Shown in pieces: positions 59,172 to 64,000 of a stretch of 64,000 bases of DNA. The number at the start of each line of letters is the position of its first letter. The first letter of the stretch is position 1. A model generated the notes under the pieces. The model was not told the origin of the DNA. It saw only the letters and a program-made list of their open reading frames with translations, and did no database searches. Source of the stretch: Methylobacterium sp. WL1 (GTDB taxonomy: Bacteria > Pseudomonadota > Alphaproteobacteria > Rhizobiales > Beijerinckiaceae); contig NZ_CP042823.1 in the NCBI RefSeq assembly GCF_008000895.1, forward strand, positions 6,098,501 through 6,162,500. Reading direction: 5' to 3'. Made by a program: the position numbers and the translations under genes.

Positions 59172-59888
59172 ATGCGGCGACGCCATCTGCTCTCCGGGAT
59201 GCTCGCCACGCTGTCGCTGACGGCGCGGCGGGCCACCGCCGCGGAGACCGGGGTCGATGTTCTCCTGGTGCTCGCGGTCGATGTCTCGCTGAGCATCAGC
59301 GCGTCGCGCTTCGAGTTGGAGCGACGGGGCTATGCCGAAGCCTTCGGCGACCGGCGCGTCCTGCAGGCGATCGCCGAGGGGAAGCGCGGGCGCATCGCTG
59401 TGGCGCTGTTCGATTGGGCGGGGCCCGGTGAGCAGCAGGTCGCGGTCGACTGGATGACCATAGCTTCGGCCGCCGATGCCGCCACCTTCGCCGCGCGGCT
59501 GGCCGGAGCATCGCGCCCCTTCTACGGCCGGACCGCCATCGGGTCGGCGATCGGTTTCGCGTCCATGCTCATCGATAGCTCGCCCTACCGCGCAGAGCGG
59601 ACGGTGATCGACATCTCCGGGGACGGCACCAGCAATTCCGGCCGCGCGATCGCCGAAGCCCGGGATGCCGCCGTGGCGCTGGGCACCACGGTCAACGGCA
59701 TCGTCATCCTCACCGATCCCACCGGGATGCCGGGGTATTTGAAAGAGCACACCAATCCCCCAGACGGGCTGGCCGCCTACTACCGGGAGACCGTGATCGG
59801 CGGGGAAGGAGCGTTCGTCATGACCGCGCAGAGCTTCGAGGCATTCGGCCGGGCGCTCATCGCCAAGCTGGTGCGCGAGATCTCCTGA
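59172..59888 (+). CDS. DUF1194 (von Willebrand A-like) secreted protein
   Basis: A 238-residue protein. An N-terminal signal (MRRRHLLSGMLATLSLTARRATA) precedes a VWA-like domain with the MIDAS DxSxS in LAVDVSLSIS, the TAIGSAI threonine and ISGDGTSNSG. DUF1194 proteins are periplasmic with unknown role. The frame is open upstream, but ATG 59172 gives the signal peptide. Confidence 0.88.
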   Translation: MRRRHLLSGMLATLSLTARRATAAETGVDVLLVLAVDVSLSISASRFELERRGYAEAFGDRRVLQAIAEGKRGRIAVALFDWAGPGEQQVAVDWMTIASAADAATFAARLAGASRPFYGRTAIGSAIGFASMLIDSSPYRAERTVIDISGDGTSNSGRAIAEARDAAVALGTTVNGIVILTDPTGMPGYLKEHTNPPDGLAAYYRETVIGGEGAFVMTAQSFEAFGRALIAKLVREIS

Positions 59889-60004
59889 TACCAGCCGACG
59901 ACATCCGGGCTCCCGCGTCACCCGCGGTTCTCGCGCCCTGCGTGCAGGGGCGCTAGGTTTCCCGTGAACGCGCCCGGCGAGGCGCGACTCAGGGAGGAAG
60001 TCCG

Positions 60005-61549
60005 ATGCTGGTCACGGCCGACAGGCTGTCCGCCTATCCCGTCATCACCCTGCGGCCGGACGACGGCGTCGCGGTCGCCAGGACTGCGATCGAGCCGGGC
60101 ACGCCGGTCGCCCCGGGCGTGATGGCCGTCGAGCGGATCCTGCCCGGCCACAAGGTCGCGGTCCGTCCCCACCGCTCGGGCGAGGCTGTGACCAAGTACG
60201 GACAGATCATCGGCTTCGCCAAGGACGACATCGCGGCCGGCCGGCACGTCCACGTGCACAATCTCGGCATGGGCGAGTTCGCTCGCGACTACGCGTTCGG
60301 GGTCGATGCGCGCCCGACCCGGCTGGTCGCGCCACCCGCGACCTTCCAGGGCATCCGCCGCCCGGACGGGCGGGTGGCGACGCGCAACTATGTCGGCATC
60401 CTGACCTCGGTGAATTGCAGCGCGCATGTCGCCGACCTGATCGCGGACGCGTTCCGGCGCCACCCGATCCTCGGCCTCGATCCGCTGGCCGCTTACCCGA
60501 ATGTCGACGGCGTCGTCGCGCTGACCCATAAGACCGGCTGCGGCATGGCCATGGGTGAGCCGCTGCGGCTCCTGCGCCGGACGCTCGCGGGCTATGCCCG
60601 CCACGTCAACTTCTCGCACATCGTGATGATCGGGCTCGGCTGCGAGGTGAACCAGATCGGCGCCTTCCTGGAGGAGCAGGGCCTGGGCGACCGGATCCGC
60701 AGCATGAACATCCAGACGCTCGGCGGCACGCGCAAGACCGTCGAGGCCGGCATCGCGTTCGTCACGGGAATCCTGGCCGAGGCGAACGTGGTGCAGCGGG
60801 AGACCGTGCCGGCGAGCGAGCTGATCGTCGCCCTGCAATGCGGTGGCTCGGACGGCTATTCCGGCGTTTCCGCCAACCCGGCGCTCGGGATCGCCAGCGA
60901 CCGCGTGGTCGAGAACGGCGGCACCGTGATCCTGTCGGAAACCACCGAGACCTACGGGGCCGAACACCTGTTCACCCGGCGCGCTGTGTCCCCGGAGGTT
61001 GGCCAGAAGCTCGTCGATCTGATGCGCTGGTGGGAAGAGTACACCCGTCGGGAGGGCTCGGAGATCGACGCCAACCCGTCCCCCGGCAACAAGGCCGGCG
61101 GCCTGACCACAATCCTGGAAAAGTCGCTGGGTGCCATGGCCAAGGCTGGCAGCACCAACCTGGTCGACGTGGTCCGCTACGCCGATCCAGTCATCGCCAA
61201 AGGCTTCGTGTTCATGGACACCCCCGGCTACGATCCGGTCTCCGCGACCGGGCAGGTGGCCGGCGGGGCGAACCTCGTGTGCTTCACCACCGGGCGCGGC
61301 AGCGTGTTCGGCTGCAAGCCGTCCCCGTCGATCAAGATCGCCACGAACTCGGCCATGTACCAGCGGCTCGAGGAGGACATGGACGTCAATTGCGGCACGA
61401 TCCTCGACGGCGAGGAAAGCGTCGAGCAGGCCGGCCAACGGATCTTCGAGCTGATCCTTCGGGTCGCCAGCGGCGAGCGGACGAAGAGCGAGCAGTTCGA
61501 CTTCGGATCGTCGGAATTCGCCCCCTGGCAGCTCGGCGCAACCGTCTGA
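60005..61549 (+). CDS. Altronate/galactarate dehydratase family protein (UxaA-like)
   Basis: A 514-residue UxaA/GarD-type enzyme. The N-terminal SAF domain (about 12-95) precedes the dehydratase core with VATRNYVGILTSVNCSAH, KTGCGMAMG, LGCEVNQIG, CGGSDGYSGVSANPALG, TTGRGSVFGCKPSPSIKI and the MDVNCG region, which carry the Fe-binding cysteines. It dehydrates a hexonate or hexarate; the exact sugar acid is unknown. An AGGGAGGAAG site lies 5-14 bases before the ATG. Confidence 0.94.
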   Translation: MLVTADRLSAYPVITLRPDDGVAVARTAIEPGTPVAPGVMAVERILPGHKVAVRPHRSGEAVTKYGQIIGFAKDDIAAGRHVHVHNLGMGEFARDYAFGVDARPTRLVAPPATFQGIRRPDGRVATRNYVGILTSVNCSAHVADLIADAFRRHPILGLDPLAAYPNVDGVVALTHKTGCGMAMGEPLRLLRRTLAGYARHVNFSHIVMIGLGCEVNQIGAFLEEQGLGDRIRSMNIQTLGGTRKTVEAGIAFVTGILAEANVVQRETVPASELIVALQCGGSDGYSGVSANPALGIASDRVVENGGTVILSETTETYGAEHLFTRRAVSPEVGQKLVDLMRWWEEYTRREGSEIDANPSPGNKAGGLTTILEKSLGAMAKAGSTNLVDVVRYADPVIAKGFVFMDTPGYDPVSATGQVAGGANLVCFTTGRGSVFGCKPSPSIKIATNSAMYQRLEEDMDVNCGTILDGEESVEQAGQRIFELILRVASGERTKSEQFDFGSSEFAPWQLGATV

Positions 61550-61657
61550 TTTGACGGCGATCGAAGTCTCAATTGCTGTTGCGAGCGTAGCGGAGCCACT
61601 TCGGAGAATGGGCCCTCCGGAGATCGCGCTGTTCGAACGACACGCCCGGATGCGAGA

Positions 61658-62704
61658 TCAGAGATCCATCCGCACGACGTTTGGAAAACCCAGGATGAAA
61701 TCCGCCCCGAAGGCGGTGACCGGCGTGTGGAACCCGGCCGGGATCCCACCCGCCGCCACGCGCCGGGCGACTTCCAGCGCTGTCAGGACGGTGAGCGTAT
61801 ACCCCTCGGGGGTCTCCATCCGGCTTGCCGCGCGCCTGCCGTTCTCATCCCAGGCCTCGGCCAGGAACGTGCTGCGCGCCGTCGCCCGCGCGGCCGCCGA
61901 CGGGCCCTCCGGCAGGCGGTCGATGCCGCGATTGATGAGGCGCTGCACCGTGCCGCCGGCGATGATCCGCCGGAAGCCAGCGGGCAGGCCCGCTGCGGCA
62001 GACATGGCGGGGAGCGCCTCAAAAAACACCTCGATGTTGGGGACCCGCGTCGAGTACCAAGCGCTCGACACGTCGCCCCAGCCGAGCCCCACCGTGCGCC
62101 GAGGTCCGCGGCCGAAATCCGCGCTCCCGCGGGGCGGGCTTGGCAACTCGACGATGCGGCCGGCGCGCCGCACCCGCGTGCCCCAGGCGATGCCCTCGAC
62201 CATGGTGCGGGCCGTCCCGCGGCTGAAGCCACCGAAACCGCCGATGGAGATCCGCAGGTTCGTGGCGCCGGGTAGCCGGCCGGCCACGTGGGCGGCCAGG
62301 CAATCGCTCGGCACAACGTCGAAGCCGGCGGCGGGCAGCAGCACGATGCCGGCCGCCTGCGCATCGGCGTCCCGGGCGGCGAGCGACTCCAGCACGTCGA
62401 TCTCGCCGGTGATGTCGACGTAGTGCGTCCTTGCGGCCAGGCACGCCTCGGCCATGGGGCGGGCCGTCCTGGAGAAGGGTCCGGCGGCGTGGATCACCGC
62501 GGCGACGCCGGCGAGCGCGTCCCGCAGCCGGTCCGGGGCATCGAGGGGGGCCGCCCTCCAGTCGAGCCCGAGCCGGTCGGCCAGCGGTCGCAGCTTGTCC
62601 GGATCGCGGCCGGCCAGGATCGGGCGAAGGCCCTGCACACGGGCATGTTCGGCCAGGAGCGTCCCGGTGTAGCCGGTGGCTCCGTAGATCAGGATCGCGG
62701 TCAT
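61658..62704 (-). CDS. Saccharopine dehydrogenase-like NAD(P)-binding protein
   Basis: A 348-residue protein with an N-terminal Rossmann motif (ILIYGATGYTGTLLAEHA) and the sequence VIHAAGPFSRTARPMAEACLAARTHYVDITGE, typical of saccharopine dehydrogenase-like reductases (trans-acting enoyl-reductase type). The C-terminal part has VPSDCLA and FGGFSRGTARTM. Function is unknown. It stands alone between the dehydratase and putA, pointing away from putA. Confidence 0.85.
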   Translation of the reverse strand: MTAILIYGATGYTGTLLAEHARVQGLRPILAGRDPDKLRPLADRLGLDWRAAPLDAPDRLRDALAGVAAVIHAAGPFSRTARPMAEACLAARTHYVDITGEIDVLESLAARDADAQAAGIVLLPAAGFDVVPSDCLAAHVAGRLPGATNLRISIGGFGGFSRGTARTMVEGIAWGTRVRRAGRIVELPSPPRGSADFGRGPRRTVGLGWGDVSSAWYSTRVPNIEVFFEALPAMSAAAGLPAGFRRIIAGGTVQRLINRGIDRLPEGPSAAARATARSTFLAEAWDENGRRAASRMETPEGYTLTVLTALEVARRVAAGGIPAGFHTPVTAFGADFILGFPNVVRMDL

Positions 62705-62915
62705 GACCGTCCCTCTATCATGGCCCGAGCAGGAGGGGACTGCGTACGGCCGTCCGTCACATGGCGGCCGGTCACAAGGCGATCCTGGCAGGTGCGCGAG
62801 ACCCGTGCGCTGAGCGGCACCCGATCCGCGTCGGCAGCCACCTTTCGGGACGATGCCCCGGAGACGTAGCCTGGTGCACGCAGGCGGTGAGTTTTTTCAG
62901 CCCGAGGAAGCGAAC

Positions 62916-64000
62916 ATGCCAGAATCAGGCGTTCTGCACCGTCCCGCCGTCCCGACGGACGACCCGTTCACGGCCTTCGCGGACGACGTGGTCTCCCTGT
63001 CGCCACTCCGGGCCGCGATGGTCGCGGCGTGTCGGCGCCCCGAGCCGGATTGCGTGGCACCGCTCCTCGATCTCGCCCGCTTGCCGCCCGACGCGGCCGG
63101 GCGCGTCGCCAACATAGCCCGGCGTCTGGTGGAAGGGCTGCGTCGCAACACCCGCCGCGGCGGCGTCGAAGGCCTGATCCACGAATACGCGCTCTCCAGT
63201 CAGGAGGGCGTGGCGTTGATGTGTCTCGCCGAAGCGCTGCTGCGCATTCCCGACGCCGCCACCCGCGATGCGCTGATCCGGGACAAGATCGCCGGTGGCG
63301 ACTGGGCCGCGCATCTCGGCCACAGCCCGTCGCCCTTCGTGAACGCCGCGACCTGGGGCCTGCTGGTGACCGGCCGGCTCACGGCGACACGCAGTGAATC
63401 CGGGCTGTCGGCGACGCTGACCCGCCTGATCGCGCGCGGCGGTGAACCGCTGATCCGCAAGGCGGTCGATCTCGCCATGCGGCTGATGGGCGAGCAGTTC
63501 GTCACCGGGCGCGACATCGGAGAGGCCCTGCGCAACGCCGCCCAGGTGGAGGCGAGGGGGTTCACCTACTCCTACGACATGCTCGGCGAGGCTGCCCTCA
63601 CCGCCGAGGACGCGGACCGTTATCTGAGCGCCTACCAGGAGGCGATTCGAGCGATCGGGGATGCGTCTGCCGGGCGCGGCGTCCTCTTGGGGCCGGGCAT
63701 CTCGATCAAGCTGTCGGCGCTTCATCCCCGATACACAAGATCCCAGCGCGGGCGCGTGATGGCGGAACTGGCGCCCCGCATCCGGGACCTCGCCCGTCTC
63801 GCCAAGCGCTACGAGATCGGTCTCAACATTGACGCCAAGGAGGCCGACCGCCTCGACCTGTCCCTCGACATCCTCGAGACGCTGGTCTTCGACCCGGGTC
63901 TCGCCGGATGGGATGGGCTGGGCTTCGTCGTACAGGCCTACGGCAAGCGCTGCCCATTCGCGATCGATGTGCTGATCGACCTGGCCCGGCGCAGCCGGCG
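62916..64000 (+). CDS. putA: Bifunctional proline dehydrogenase / P5C dehydrogenase PutA (partial)
   Basis: The first 361 residues of PutA, cut by the window edge. The N-terminal arm-like segment ends near 90 (IARRLVEGLRR), then EGLIHEYALSSQEGVALMCLAEALLRIPD, the domain II/alpha-domain signature, here in part. The proline-dehydrogenase barrel begins near 215 with RGFTYSYDMLGEAAL and continues GISIKLSALHPRY and GLNIDAKEADRL. The aldehyde-dehydrogenase half should lie beyond 64000. No ribbon-helix-helix DNA-binding domain is present at the N-terminus, so it is not the self-regulating type of E. coli. Confidence 0.95.
   Translation, partial: MPESGVLHRPAVPTDDPFTAFADDVVSLSPLRAAMVAACRRPEPDCVAPLLDLARLPPDAAGRVANIARRLVEGLRRNTRRGGVEGLIHEYALSSQEGVALMCLAEALLRIPDAATRDALIRDKIAGGDWAAHLGHSPSPFVNAATWGLLVTGRLTATRSESGLSATLTRLIARGGEPLIRKAVDLAMRLMGEQFVTGRDIGEALRNAAQVEARGFTYSYDMLGEAALTAEDADRYLSAYQEAIRAIGDASAGRGVLLGPGISIKLSALHPRYTRSQRGRVMAELAPRIRDLARLAKRYEIGLNIDAKEADRLDLSLDILETLVFDPGLAGWDGLGFVVQAYGKRCPFAIDVLIDLARRSR

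Overview
The window is about 64 kb of high-GC chromosome from an alphaproteobacterium, most likely Methylobacterium or a close relative. The evidence is gene content and order: a B12-riboswitch cobalt transporter with CobW, a ChvI/ChvG-HprK-EIIA block, rhizobial-type genes for the very-long-chain fatty acid of lipid A, a PQQ-type sugar dehydrogenase beside a small cytochrome c, and split tryptophan genes joined to molybdopterin genes. No rRNA, tRNA, insertion sequence, integrase or CRISPR array was seen. Nearly all genes share one GC-rich composition. The single exception is a strongly AT-rich segment at about 25.66-27.22 kb.

Layout. 0.09-2.7 kb (minus): promoter, cobalamin riboswitch, cbtB, cbtA, a 2Fe-2S-like DUF1636 gene and cobW. 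2.9-5.4 kb: a secreted DUF4424 protein and a fucosyltransferase-like protein with a discoidin-like N-terminus. 5.4-12.3 kb (mostly minus): S10 peptidase, holC, pyrG, secG, an NTF2-like protein (plus), ppk2, tpiA; four 16-bp tandem repeats lie upstream of secG. 12.5-20.4 kb (plus): ppiD-trpE-trpG-trpD-trpC-moaC-moeA, several pairs overlapping by ATGA. 20.4-25.7 kb: a polytopic glycosyltransferase-like protein, divergent from a UDP-galactopyranose-mutase-like flavoprotein, then a sugar dehydrogenase and a cytochrome c separated by two strong hairpins.

25.66-27.22 kb is the main anomaly. It holds the remains of one AT-rich gene that reads as a 521-codon protein once a homopolymer frameshift and one in-frame TGA are allowed for. 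Its N-terminus carries an E...GWD...QVK pattern of the PD-(D/E)XK nuclease-like type, so it may be a decayed defence-type gene beside lepA.

27.2-34.1 kb: lepA, a small conserved-looking protein, a HugZ-like FMN protein, chvI-chvG-hprK and a PTS EIIA, with no HPr gene next to them. 34.1-41.6 kb (minus): a DMT exporter, hslU, a SulP transporter, a chemoreceptor, hslV and an SGNH hydrolase; the two protease subunits are separated. 41.7-46.5 kb: a cupredoxin-like protein with its own terminator, an MSMEG_0565-type glycosyltransferase, a frameshifted MSMEG_0570-type gene, a small secreted protein and selB. 46.9-53.1 kb (plus): CYTH-CHAD protein, glutamate-cysteine-ligase-like enzyme, TerB-like protein and two tandem N-carbamoyl-amino-acid/allantoate amidohydrolases. 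53.1-57.8 kb (plus): beta-ketoacyl-ACP synthase, SDR reductase, SH3 protein, MDR dehydrogenase and lipid A acyltransferase, resembling the rhizobial acpXL-lpxXL cluster but without AcpXL or FabZ in view. 57.8-64 kb: DUF1223, a small minus-strand protein, a DUF1194 VWA protein, altronate/galactarate dehydratase, a saccharopine-dehydrogenase-like protein and the start of putA, cut by the window edge.

All family names come from reading motifs and gene order by eye. No database search was run.
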